A DNA stretch of 64,000 bases from Paraburkholderia phosphatilytica (GTDB lineage Bacteria; Pseudomonadota; Gammaproteobacteria; Burkholderiales; Burkholderiaceae). The translations under genes were made by a program, and so were the position numbers. The DNA is taken from contig NZ_QQOA01000018.1 of NCBI RefSeq assembly GCF_003443895.1, positions 79,466-143,465 of the forward strand, written 5' to 3'. The notes beneath the pieces are model-generated. The model did no database searches, had not been told where the DNA came from, and was given only the letters and a program-made list of their open reading frames with translations. Of the stretch, positions 54,762-62,903 are shown one piece after another (position 1 is the stretch's first letter; the number at the start of each line of letters is the position of its first letter).

Positions 54762-55711
54762 GGCGCGACACGCTCCGCGATACGCATCACGGCGGAACGT
54801 GCGCGCGGATTCGCGGCGACTTCGGCGTCGCTCGCGAACACGCGGCCCAGCAGTTTGAGCGGCGGGCTGGGCAGATCGACCGCACGGATCGGCAGCCGAC
54901 GGTCCACCGCGGGCGCGCTGGACTGCGCCTGCATGAACCGCTTGACGATCCGGTCCTCGAGCGAATGAAAGCTGATCACGACCAGCCGCCCCCCTTGCTC
55001 AAGCAGCGACAGCGCTGCCTCTAGTACGACTTGCAGCTCCGCAAGCTCTTGATTGACGTGAATCCGTATAGCCTGAAAGGTGCGGGTTGCCGGGTCCTTA
55101 CCCTTCTCACGGGTTTTGACGACGTTAGCCACGATTTGGGCAAGCTCGCCCGTGCTGTCGAGAGGCCCAAGACGGTCGGACTCTGCCCGGCGAGCAACAA
55201 GCGCCTTTGCAATCTGAAAAGCAAACCGTTCTTCCCCATAATCCCGTATCACCTCCGTCAGTTCCTGCACCGTGGCCCGCGCGAGCCAGTCAGCGGCGGA
55301 CTCGCCGCGCGTCGGGTCCATCCGCATATCGAGCGGGCCGTCCGCGCGGAAGCTGAAGCCCCGCTCGGGATCGTCGAACTGCGGCGACGACACGCCCAGA
55401 TCCAGCAGCACACCCGATATGCGTCCTACTCCGCGCTCCGCGACCGCGGCGCGCAGTGAAGCAAAACTCTCATGCACGATGCCGAACCGTGGGTCGGCGA
55501 TCTTCTGCGCTTCGGCAATGGCCTGCGGGTCCTTGTCGAACGCAATCAGGCGTCCGGCTTCGCCCAGCTTCGCCAGCACCGCGCGGCTGTGCCCGCCGCG
55601 CCCGAACGTGCCATCTATATAGATACCGTCCGCGCGCGTGACGAGCGCATCGACCGCTTCGTCCAGCAGCACCGTGCGATGCTGCAGCCCTTCTTCCATC
55701 GCAGGTGCCAT
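54758..55711 (-). CDS. rsmH: 16S rRNA (cytosine-1402-N4)-methyltransferase
   Basis: A 317-residue SAM-dependent methyltransferase (MraW) acting on C1402 in the ribosomal P site. HRTVLLDEAVDALV, GTFGRGGHSRAVL and GRLIAFDKDPQAI mark the N-terminal SAM site. LDLGVSSPQFDDPERGFSF and the C-terminal VVISFHSLEDRIVKRFM are diagnostic. The start is the ATG at 55711 with AGGAAGGA upstream; an in-frame ATG at 55699 is possible. The middle (about 55020-55265) uses ATA, GTA, CTA, TTT and CTT codons and has about 57% G+C, unlike its flanks. It encodes a normal-looking protein. Confidence 0.97.
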   Translation of the reverse strand: MAPAMEEGLQHRTVLLDEAVDALVTRADGIYIDGTFGRGGHSRAVLAKLGEAGRLIAFDKDPQAIAEAQKIADPRFGIVHESFASLRAAVAERGVGRISGVLLDLGVSSPQFDDPERGFSFRADGPLDMRMDPTRGESAADWLARATVQELTEVIRDYGEERFAFQIAKALVARRAESDRLGPLDSTGELAQIVANVVKTREKGKDPATRTFQAIRIHVNQELAELQVVLEAALSLLEQGGRLVVISFHSLEDRIVKRFMQAQSSAPAVDRRLPIRAVDLPSPPLKLLGRVFASDAEVAANPRARSAVMRIAERVAP

Positions 55712-55726
55712 GTGTCCTTCCTGCGA

Positions 55727-56155
55727 TCAGATGATGAAATTCTTGAGCGAGTCGGGCAGGCCCTGCTGCATGGCAGCGGCCTCCTGCTGCTTGTAGGTCT
55801 GCGCGTTCCACAGTTCGAAGCGCTTGCCCATGCCGAGCAGCATCACGTCTTTCGCCAGGCCCGCCGCTTCGCGCAGTTCAGGCGCGACCAGCACGCGCCC
55901 GGCGCTATCGAGTTCGACATCCGCCGCGCTGCCGAGAAAGATCCGCTGGGCCCACTTCGCATCCATCGTCAGACCCATGATCCGTTCGCGAAAGTCTTCC
56001 CACTCGGGGCGCGGAAACAGCAACAGGCAGCCGTCCGGGTGCTTGGTCAGCGTCACCCGTCCTTCTGCCTGTGCTTGCAGCGCATCCCGATAGCGAGACG
56101 GAATCGACATCCGTCCTTTCGCATCGAGCGTCAGCGCCGACGCCCCCTGGAACAC
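55727..56155 (-). CDS. mraZ: Transcriptional regulator MraZ
   Basis: A 142-residue MraZ protein with two AbrB-like (SpoVT) DNA-binding repeats, at about residues 5-50 (ASALTLDAKGRMSIPSRYRD) and 75-120 (ADVELDSAGRVLVAPELRE). The DxxGR core occurs in both. MraZ represses its own promoter in E. coli by binding TGGGN repeats, which fits the array seen upstream. The start is the GTG at 56155 (V/M-FQGASALTL), with GGGAGAG 5-6 nt upstream. First gene of the dcw cluster, 15 bp before rsmH. Confidence 0.97.
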   Translation of the reverse strand: MFQGASALTLDAKGRMSIPSRYRDALQAQAEGRVTLTKHPDGCLLLFPRPEWEDFRERIMGLTMDAKWAQRIFLGSAADVELDSAGRVLVAPELREAAGLAKDVMLLGMGKRFELWNAQTYKQQEAAAMQQGLPDSLKNFII

Positions 56156-56231
56156 TTCGCTCTCCCTTTTGCCGCGCCCTTCGACGCTCGCCCCACTGCC
56201 CCGAAAACTTACCCGAAAGTGTTCTCTGGAT

Positions 56232-56266
56232 CACACAAATCTACACTTTCTCACACTGTCTCCCAC
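56232..56266 (-). promoter_or_regulatory. MraZ-binding repeat array (four GTGKR repeats, 10-bp period)
   Basis: On the minus strand GTGGG (56262-56266), GTGTG (56252-56256), GTGTA (56242-56246) and GTGTG (56232-56236) recur at an exact 10-bp period, directly downstream of and touching the -10 box. The arrangement mirrors the TGGGN-N5 repeats bound by E. coli MraZ. The sequence is a variant, so binding by this MraZ is inferred. Confidence 0.8.
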
Positions 56267-56293
56267 TGTAGAGGAACGCCCAAGGTGGGTCAA
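56265..56293 (-). promoter_or_regulatory. Sigma-70 promoter of the dcw cluster (Pmra)
   Basis: On the minus strand TTGACC (56288-56293) and TACAGT (56265-56270) are separated by 17 bp. The predicted start lies near 56258, inside the MraZ repeats, giving a leader of about 100 nt. An AT-rich block lies upstream of the -35. Confidence 0.8.
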
Positions 56294-56530
56294 GGGAGCG
56301 CGACGCTTTTTTCTTTAATTTTGTTTGTTAGAACAAGGACTTAGCGGCACCCATTCAAGCGGCGCGCAAACAGAAAATCGTTATAAATGAATGAGCTACT
56401 CGAACTTGTGAAGGTAATAGGTGAAAAGCCGGAGCAAACCGCGTGGCTCGAAAGCGATGGAAGGCTACGTGGCGGGGGTTATTGCGCGGAGAAACCGGGA
56501 ATATTCCAGTCGATGAAGCTGAAGGCGCGA

Positions 56531-56549
56531 GGTGGGACCGCGTCCCACC
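56531..56549. repeat. Perfect hairpin just past coq7
   Basis: GGTGGGAC and GTCCCACC form an 8-bp perfect stem with a 3-nt loop, 14 bp beyond the coq7 stop on the minus strand. No U-run follows; it may stabilise the coq7 mRNA end. Confidence 0.6.
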
Positions 56550-56562
56550 GTCCGGGCACAGG

Positions 56563-57198
56563 TTACAGGTAGTACGCGGTGCGGGTCATCACCTTCGAAG
56601 CCGCTCGCATCAGCGCGCGCGCGGGAAACGGCAGCTCGACGCCGCCGGCGTCGGTCGCGGCCTTGCCGTGCGCGGCCTCGTCGTCGCGCATCTGCTCGAC
56701 GACCGCGCGCGATTCGATGTCGGCCGCAGGCAGTTCGCTCAGGTGGCTATCCAGATGCTTCTCCACCTGGCGCTCGGTCTCGGCCATGAAGCCGAGACTC
56801 ACGCGGTCGCCGAAACGGCCGGCTGCGAGACCGATCGCGAGCGCGCCCGCGTACCACAGCGGATTCAGCACGCTCGGCCGGGCATCGAGCGCCTGCAGGC
56901 GGCGCGACGTCCATGCGAGATGATCTTCTTCCTCGCGCGCGGCGCGATCGAAGGCTTCCTTCAGCGACGGCGACCGCGTGGCGAGCTTCTGCGCCTGGTA
57001 GAGCGCCTGCGCGCACACCTCGCCGACATGATTCACGCGCATGAGGCCGGCCGCGTGCGCGCGTTCCGCCGGCGACAGCTCGGCTTCGACATGGTCCATC
57101 GCGGCTTCCGGCACAGGCATCGGACGGGACATGCGCGATATGCCTGTCATTGATCGTAAACCCCGATCGAACTCGCCAATCAGCTCATCAAGCGTCAT
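56563..57198 (-). CDS. coq7: Ubiquinone biosynthesis hydroxylase (2-polyprenyl-3-methyl-6-methoxy-1,4-benzoquinone monooxygenase)
   Basis: A 211-residue di-iron monooxygenase catalysing the last ring hydroxylation in ubiquinone synthesis. The iron-ligand motifs are visible: E and ExxH in RVNHVGEVCAQALY and AAREEEDHLAW, and further E and ExxH in AETERQVEKHLDSHL and MRDDEAAHGKAA. The start is the ATG at 57198 (MTLDELIGEFDRGL), with GAGG upstream. It is transcribed away from the porin gene and ends before the dcw promoter region. Confidence 0.95.
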   Translation of the reverse strand: MTLDELIGEFDRGLRSMTGISRMSRPMPVPEAAMDHVEAELSPAERAHAAGLMRVNHVGEVCAQALYQAQKLATRSPSLKEAFDRAAREEEDHLAWTSRRLQALDARPSVLNPLWYAGALAIGLAAGRFGDRVSLGFMAETERQVEKHLDSHLSELPAADIESRAVVEQMRDDEAAHGKAATDAGGVELPFPARALMRAASKVMTRTAYYL

Positions 57199-57514
57199 TC
57201 AGCCCTCCTCATCGGCCACGTTTGAGCGCAGTACGACTGTGATAACCGACGTTCCGGAGCAGTTGCCCGCACCTTGGAAAACCTCGCTTCGTGCCTGATT
57301 TCACAGCCAATTTTGCATTCTAGACCATGTTGCGTAAACGAAACAGGAATGGACCGGGTGGTCGGCTTTTGCTTTGTTCACAGTATTCCCTTTGTTACAT
57401 TACGTGCACTTCTTCGGGAAGTTTCGTAGCAAACGGGCAGGCGAAGCACATAAGCCGTTCAGATAAGTCGCCGCACCGAAAAAACAATTCGTATCACCCT
57501 TGGAGATCTTTTCA
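57199..57514. other. Divergent coq7-porin intergenic region
   Basis: It holds the porin promoter (57374-57401) and a leader of about 105 nt with GGAG at 57502-57505. The coq7 side has a TAGAAT on the minus strand near 57321, without a clear -35. G+C is lower than average, as usual for promoter regions. No small gene is seen. Confidence 0.5.
57374..57401 (+). promoter_or_regulatory. Candidate promoter of the porin gene
   Basis: TTGTTC (57374-57379) and TACATT (57396-57401) are separated by 16 bp, giving a leader of about 105 nt. Confidence 0.55.
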
Positions 57515-58690
57515 ATGAAAAAGTCGCTTCTCGCGCTCGCCGCACTCGGCGCGTTTGCTGGTGTCGCTCACGCACAAAGCAGCGTGACCCTGTATGGCAT
57601 CATCGACGAAGGCTTCAACTACACGTCGAACTCGGGCGGTCACCCGCTGTACAACCTGTCGTCGGGCGTTCTGCAAGGCAGCCGTTTCGGTCTGCGCGGC
57701 GCTGAAGACCTCGGCAACGGCCTGAAGGCAATCTTCGTGTTGGAAAATGGCTTCGACACCAACACCGGCAAGCTGGGTCAAGGCGGCCTGATGTTCGGTC
57801 GTCAAGCGTACGTCGGTCTGTCGAGCTCGCAATTCGGCTCGGTCACGCTGGGTCGCCAGTATGACTCCGTCGTCGACTACGTCGGTCCGCTGGAAGTGGG
57901 CGATCAGTGGGGTGGCTACATCGCCGCTCACCCGGGCGACCTGGACAACTTCAACAACGCGTACCGCACCGACAACACGATCAAGTACACCAGCGCGAAC
58001 TACGCTGGCCTGACGTTCGGTGGTACGTACAGCTTCGGCGGCGTTGCCGGACAGACGAGCGAAAACCAGATCATTTCGTTCGGCGCTGGCTACAACAACG
58101 GCCCGCTGGTTCTCGGTGCTGGTTACTTGAACGCACGCACGCCGTCGAACGCAGGCGGCCTGTTCGGCAACAGCACGTCGACCTCGACGGCTGCTTCGGT
58201 TTCGACGCCGGTCTACGCGGGCTACACCTCGGCCAACACGTACCAGGTCATCGGTGCGGGCGGTGCGTACACGTTCGGCGCGGCAACGGTCGGTGCGACG
58301 TACTCGAACATCAAGTTCATGAACCTCGGCGCCAACGGCACGACGATCTATCAGCACGGCGATACCGCAACGTTCAACAACGCCGAAATCAACTTCAAGT
58401 ATCAGCTGACTCCGGCTCTGCTGATCGGTACGGCCTTCGACTACACGAAGGGCAGCTCGATCACGGAAACGAGCGGCGCGACGAACCCGGGCGCGAAGTA
58501 CTATCAGTTCGCGCTGGGCGCCGACTACTTCCTGTCGAAGCGTACCGACGTGTACGTGACGGGCATCTACCAGAAGGCGTCGGGCACGGACTCGAAGAAC
58601 GAAAACGCGGTTGCGGCGATCAACAATCTGACCGCTTCGACGAGCGATCGTCAGGCGACCGTGCGCATCGGTATCCGCCACAAGTTCTAG
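57515..58690 (+). CDS. Gram-negative porin (Burkholderia OpcP/OmpC type)
   Basis: A 391-residue outer-membrane general porin. The signal peptide is MKKSLLALAALGAFAGVAHA, cleaved before QSSVTLYG, the standard mature start in this family. Sixteen beta strands are expected. GSRFGLRGAEDLGNGLKAIF and SVTLGRQYDSV are family hallmarks, and the protein ends IRHKF with the terminal Phe needed by the BAM complex. The start is the ATG at 57515; the TTG at 57500 is upstream of the signal peptide. Codon use is strongly biased, as expected for a highly expressed gene. Confidence 0.96.
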   Translation: MKKSLLALAALGAFAGVAHAQSSVTLYGIIDEGFNYTSNSGGHPLYNLSSGVLQGSRFGLRGAEDLGNGLKAIFVLENGFDTNTGKLGQGGLMFGRQAYVGLSSSQFGSVTLGRQYDSVVDYVGPLEVGDQWGGYIAAHPGDLDNFNNAYRTDNTIKYTSANYAGLTFGGTYSFGGVAGQTSENQIISFGAGYNNGPLVLGAGYLNARTPSNAGGLFGNSTSTSTAASVSTPVYAGYTSANTYQVIGAGGAYTFGAATVGATYSNIKFMNLGANGTTIYQHGDTATFNNAEINFKYQLTPALLIGTAFDYTKGSSITETSGATNPGAKYYQFALGADYFLSKRTDVYVTGIYQKASGTDSKNENAVAAINNLTASTSDRQATVRIGIRHKF

Positions 58691-58717
58691 TAAGTCGTAA
58701 AAACGCTGTACATCTCG

Positions 58718-58742
58718 AAGGCGCCTTAGGGCGCCTTTTTTT
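58718..58742 (+). terminator. Rho-independent terminator of the porin gene
   Basis: An 8-bp perfect stem AAGGCGCC / GGCGCCTT with a TTAG loop, followed by a T7 run, 27 bp after the stop. Confidence 0.95.
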
Positions 58743-58831
58743 CGTTGTGCCCGCGATCTACAGGATGGACTTGCGGGTCGTGATGCGACGCTGCTTGCGG
58801 TTCCCCGCTCAAGCGCCGCGGTCGATACTCG

Positions 58832-60505
58832 TTATGCCCGCCCGTCCCGCAATTCGCGCCGCAGGATCTTGCCGACGTTCGTCTTCGGCAGTTCGGTGCG
58901 GAATTCGATCAGCTTCGGACGCTTGTAGCCCGTGAGCTGCTCCTTGCAGAACGCGAACAGCTCGGCGTCGGTCAGCGCGTCGTTCTTCTTCACGACGAAC
59001 AGCTTCACGGCTTCGCCCGAGCGCTCGTCCGGCACGCCGACTGCGGCCACCTCGAACACGCCGGGGTGCTTCGCGACGACGTCCTCGATCTCGTTCGGAT
59101 ACACGTTAAAGCCCGACACGAGAATCATGTCCTTCTTGCGATCGACGATCTTGACGTAGCCTTGCTCGTTGATCGTTGCGATATCACCGGATTTGAAGAA
59201 GCCGTCCGACGTCATCACCTTCGCCGTCTCGTCCGGGCGATTCCAGTAGCCGGCCATTACCTGCGGACCGCGAATGCACAGCTCGCCTGCCTGGCCGAGC
59301 GGCAGTTCGTTGCCGTCGTCGTCACGGATCGAGACTTCGGTCGACGGCAGCGGCAAACCGATCGTGCCGTTGTACTCGCTCGACGTAGCCGAGTTGCAGG
59401 TCACGCACGGCGAGGTTTCCGACAGGCCATAGCCTTCGATGATCGGCGCGCGCGTACGCTCGAACCAGCGTTTCGCGACGGCTTCCTGCACGGCCATGCC
59501 GCCGCCGTTCGCGACCAGCAGGTTCGAGAAGTCGAGCCTGTCGAAATCCGGGTGATTCAGCATCGCGTTGTACAGCGTATTCACGGCGGGAATCGTCGTG
59601 ATCGCGTAGCCTTGCAACGCCTTGATCATGCCGCCGATATCGCGCGGGTTCGGAATCAGCACGCCCAGCCCGCCGGTGCGGATCGTCAGCAGGCCGCACA
59701 CCGTCAGCGCAAACACGTGATAGAGCGGCAACGCGACCACCGTGACGAACTGCGAGATGTCCGGGCGCTTCGCCTTCGCGGCGTCGAGCCAGACCTGCGA
59801 CTGCAGCACGTTGGCGATCAGGTTGCGATGCAGGAGCGTCGCACCCTTCGCGACGCCGGTCGTGCCGCCGGTGTATTGCAGGAACGCGATGTCGTCGGGG
59901 CCGGTTTCGACCGGCTTGAAGGCGGAACGCGCACCCTCGCTGATTGCGTCGTTGAAGCGCGTGTGTCCCGGCAGACTCCACGCGGGCACCATCTTCTTGA
60001 CGCGACGCACGACATAGTTGACCAGCAACCCTTTGACGCCCATCAGGTCGCCCATCGCCGCGACGACCACGTGCTTCACGGCCGTATTGCGCACCACGTT
60101 CTGCAGCGTCACCGCGAAATTCTCGAGGATGACGATCGCCTCCGCACCGCTGTCCTTCAGCTGATGCTCGAGTTCGCGCGATGTGTACAGCGGATTCACG
60201 TTCACGACGACGTACCCCGCGCGCAACACCGCGGCGATCGCGACCGGGTACTGCAGCACGTTCGGCATCATCAGCGCGATTCGCGCGCCGCGAGCGATGC
60301 CTTTCGACTGGAACCACGCAGCCAGCTTGCGGCTGTAGTCGTCGAGTTCGGCGTAGGTGATCTCTTTGCCCATGCAGGCGAACGCGGGCCGCTGCCGATG
60401 CCTGCTGAAGCTCTCCTCGAGCAGCGCACCGAGCGACCGGTACTGCGCCGGATCGATCTCCGTGGGCACGCCGGGCGGATACGATTTCAACCACACTTTT
60501 TCCAT
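58832..60505 (-). CDS. fadD: Long-chain fatty acid--CoA ligase
   Basis: A 557-residue AMP-forming acyl-CoA synthetase. The P-loop-like motif LQYTGGTTGVAKGATLLHRN is near residue 210. EGYGLSETSP is near 353. The acyl-CoA-synthetase signature is SDGFFKSGDIATINEQGYVK near 434, and the C-terminal catalytic lysine lies in TNVGKILRRELRD. Length and N-terminus (MEKVWLKSYPPGVP) match FadD of beta/gamma-proteobacteria. Activates fatty acids for beta-oxidation. Convergent with the porin; start ATG at 60505, with GGAG about 7 nt upstream. Confidence 0.93.
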   Translation of the reverse strand: MEKVWLKSYPPGVPTEIDPAQYRSLGALLEESFSRHRQRPAFACMGKEITYAELDDYSRKLAAWFQSKGIARGARIALMMPNVLQYPVAIAAVLRAGYVVVNVNPLYTSRELEHQLKDSGAEAIVILENFAVTLQNVVRNTAVKHVVVAAMGDLMGVKGLLVNYVVRRVKKMVPAWSLPGHTRFNDAISEGARSAFKPVETGPDDIAFLQYTGGTTGVAKGATLLHRNLIANVLQSQVWLDAAKAKRPDISQFVTVVALPLYHVFALTVCGLLTIRTGGLGVLIPNPRDIGGMIKALQGYAITTIPAVNTLYNAMLNHPDFDRLDFSNLLVANGGGMAVQEAVAKRWFERTRAPIIEGYGLSETSPCVTCNSATSSEYNGTIGLPLPSTEVSIRDDDGNELPLGQAGELCIRGPQVMAGYWNRPDETAKVMTSDGFFKSGDIATINEQGYVKIVDRKKDMILVSGFNVYPNEIEDVVAKHPGVFEVAAVGVPDERSGEAVKLFVVKKNDALTDAELFAFCKEQLTGYKRPKLIEFRTELPKTNVGKILRRELRDGRA

Positions 60506-60629
60506 GCGGCGTCTCCTCCTGAATTTTCGAATGGTCGTGCTAAAAATCGCATCCTAGCACGCGGGTCCGCTGATCCGATCCGGTAACGGCACCGGTTAGA
60601 CGGCGCCCTCGAAGCGCGTTTATGCGATG

Positions 60630-60656
60630 AAAAAGGGACGGTTCAACGAACCGTCA
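60630..60656 (-). terminator. Terminator of the molybdopterin oxidoreductase gene
   Basis: On the minus strand GACGGTTC and GAACCGTC form an 8-bp perfect stem with a GTT loop, followed by CCTTTTTCATC. The 5' arm overlaps the stop codon at 60654-60656. Confidence 0.85.
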
Positions 60657-62732
60657 CACGCGTTCGACCTCGACGAGGCAGTCGTAGAAGGTCGCCGAGC
60701 CGCCCAGATCCGTGAGCGCCTGGCTCGTGACCTCGTTCGCGTTGCGACCATCGGGCGCGAGCTTTTTCCACCAGATCGACAGGCCGACGACAAGGCCTTC
60801 GCGCGCGCGATCGGTCACGCGGGCGCGCGCCTGCATCGACCCGCGATCGTTGAAGACGCGCACCTGCTCGCCGTCGGCGATGCTGCGTGTGTGCGCGTCG
60901 GCTGGATGGATGTCCAGATGAGGCTCGCCTTCCGTCGAGCGCAAGCTGTCGACGTTGACGAAGGTGCTGTTGAGGAAGTTGCGGGCGGGCGGGGAAATCA
61001 TGGCCAGCGGATAGCGTGCGGCGAGCTCCGGCGCGGCTTCGATTGATTCGTGCGGCGGCAGATAGTCCGGCACGGGATCGACGCCCTCGCGCTCGAGGCG
61101 TTCGCTGTAGAACTCACATTTGCCCGATGGCGTGCGGAAGCCGCCGTTGGCAAGCGGCGCGTCCGGCAGATTCAGACGCTGCCAGCCATTGTTCTTGAGA
61201 GCGGTCCAGTCGCAACCGGCGAGCGTCTCGTCGTCCCAGCGCAACGCCTGAGACGCAACCGCTTCGTCGCTCTCGTACAGCGCGGGTTCGTCGAGGCCCA
61301 TCGCGCGTGCGAGACCACGGAAAATCTCGGTGTTCGGGCGCGCATCGCCGACAGGGGCGATGGACGGCACGTTGGCCATCACGTGTGTGTGCCCGTACGA
61401 CTTGTGCACGTCGAAATGCTCGAGTTGCGTCGTGGCGGGCAACAGCAGGTCGGCGTAGTCCGCGGTGTCGGTCTGGAAATGCTCGAGGACGATCGTGAAC
61501 AGGTCCTCCCGCGCAAAGCCCTGCGCGACACGCGCGGAATCCGGCGCGACGGCGACCGGGTTCGAGTTATAGACGACGATGGCTTCGACCTTCGGGCCGA
61601 AGGTTTCGTCGCCGTGATGCATCAGCGCATCGCCGATCGCGTTCATGTTGATCACGCGCGACTGCTTCGCGGGCCATCCGGGCATCAGATCTGGCCGCAT
61701 CAAGGCAGCCGTGTCGACCGGCGCCCATCCGGACGAGGACAGCAGCAGTCCGCCCGCGCGCTCGCGCCACGCGCCCGTCAGCGCCGGCAGGCAGGCGATC
61801 GCGCGAACGGCGTTGCCGCCGCCCCGTACGCGTTGCATGCCGTAGTTCAGGCGGATCGCGGCCTTCTTCGTGCTGCCGTACAGGCGCGCAAGTTCGACGA
61901 TCACGCTTTCGTCGATGCCGCAGATCGACGCGACGCGGGATGGCGGATAGTCCTGCGTGCGCGCCTTCAACGCTTCGAAGCCGAGCGTATGGTCGGCAAT
62001 GTAGGCGTGGTCCAGCCGGTCCTCGCCGATCAGCACATGCATGATACCGAGCGCAAGCGCACCATCGGTGCCGGGGCGCAGCGCGATGTGCTGGTGGCAC
62101 TTTTCGGCCGTCAGCGAGCGATACGGATCGATCGCGATCAATCTGGCGCCGCGACGCTTCGCCTCTTGTGCGTGGGTCCAGAAGTGCAGGTTCGAGGCGA
62201 TCGGGTTGGCGCCCCAGATCAGGATGACTTCGCTCTCGCGGAAGAACTCGGTCAGCATGCCGAGGCTTGCGCCATAGGTGTACTTCAGGCCCGCCGCGCC
62301 GGCCGCGGCGCAGATCGTGCGATCCAGTTGCGACGCGCCAAGCTTGTGGAAAAAACGTTGCGCGATGCTGTCGCCCTGTACGAGGCCCATGGTACCGGCA
62401 TAGCTATAGGGGACGAGTGCTTCCGGCGCCCGCGACGCGATTTCGCCCAGCCGGGTCGCGGCGAACTGGAGCGCCTCATCCCAGCTGATCGGCTCGAAAC
62501 GGCCCTCGCCCTTGCGGCCGACGCGCTTCATCGGCGTTGTCAGACGTCGCGGATGGTGGACGCGTTCCGCGTAACGACTGACCTTGGTGCACAGCACACC
62601 TTGCGTCGGCGGGTGATCGGGGTCGCCCGTCACCTTGATCGCTCGACCGTTCTCGATCGTCACACGCATCGCGCAGGTGTCCGGGCAGTCGTGCGGGCAC
62701 ACGGCGCGGGCAATTTCGGTCGGAGCATTCAT
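60654..62732 (-). CDS. Molybdopterin-dependent oxidoreductase (DMSO reductase superfamily)
   Basis: A 692-residue bis-MGD enzyme. A [4Fe-4S] site is formed by C12, C16, C20 and C48 (CPHDCPDTC then VLCTK). Molybdopterin-binding segments follow (GADPIASNLHFW-like IWGANPIASNLHFW; YNSNPVAVAPDS). The C-terminal dinucleotide-binding domain contains NFLNSTFVNVDSLR and HPADAHTRSIADGEQVRVFND. No Tat signal is visible, so it is probably cytoplasmic. Partner Fe-S or membrane subunits are not adjacent. Substrate is unknown; annotated relatives are generic or formate-dehydrogenase-like. Start: ATG at 62732 (MNAPTEIARAV); the upstream frame is antisense to the M20 gene. Confidence 0.88.
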   Translation of the reverse strand: MNAPTEIARAVCPHDCPDTCAMRVTIENGRAIKVTGDPDHPPTQGVLCTKVSRYAERVHHPRRLTTPMKRVGRKGEGRFEPISWDEALQFAATRLGEIASRAPEALVPYSYAGTMGLVQGDSIAQRFFHKLGASQLDRTICAAAGAAGLKYTYGASLGMLTEFFRESEVILIWGANPIASNLHFWTHAQEAKRRGARLIAIDPYRSLTAEKCHQHIALRPGTDGALALGIMHVLIGEDRLDHAYIADHTLGFEALKARTQDYPPSRVASICGIDESVIVELARLYGSTKKAAIRLNYGMQRVRGGGNAVRAIACLPALTGAWRERAGGLLLSSSGWAPVDTAALMRPDLMPGWPAKQSRVINMNAIGDALMHHGDETFGPKVEAIVVYNSNPVAVAPDSARVAQGFAREDLFTIVLEHFQTDTADYADLLLPATTQLEHFDVHKSYGHTHVMANVPSIAPVGDARPNTEIFRGLARAMGLDEPALYESDEAVASQALRWDDETLAGCDWTALKNNGWQRLNLPDAPLANGGFRTPSGKCEFYSERLEREGVDPVPDYLPPHESIEAAPELAARYPLAMISPPARNFLNSTFVNVDSLRSTEGEPHLDIHPADAHTRSIADGEQVRVFNDRGSMQARARVTDRAREGLVVGLSIWWKKLAPDGRNANEVTSQALTDLGGSATFYDCLVEVERV

Positions 62733-62903
62733 ATGGCGATTCGGTTCGCGAGAAATTGCCGCAATTTTATTACGATCGCGGCACGCAGACGTCCAGGCGA
62801 GGTCGCGCCGCGAAAAAATCGATGGGCGTAGAATGGTTTGAATCGGCCCGGCGGTGTCTGCCCCGGGCGAATTCACGTCCAAAACGCCCCACGTCGACGC
62901 ATC

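Larger units (their letters stand above)
56156..56562. other. dcw promoter region plus AT-richer stretch of unknown origin
   Basis: From 56156 to 56293 lies the mraZ promoter and operator. From about 56281 to 56460 G+C drops to about 48%. It contains an AT-rich block (56305-56330) that could act as an UP element for the mraZ promoter. A plus-strand 61-codon frame (56387-56572, MNELLELVKVIGEK) has a TATAAAT upstream but no conserved sequence that I recognise. It is not called as a gene. Confidence 0.45.
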
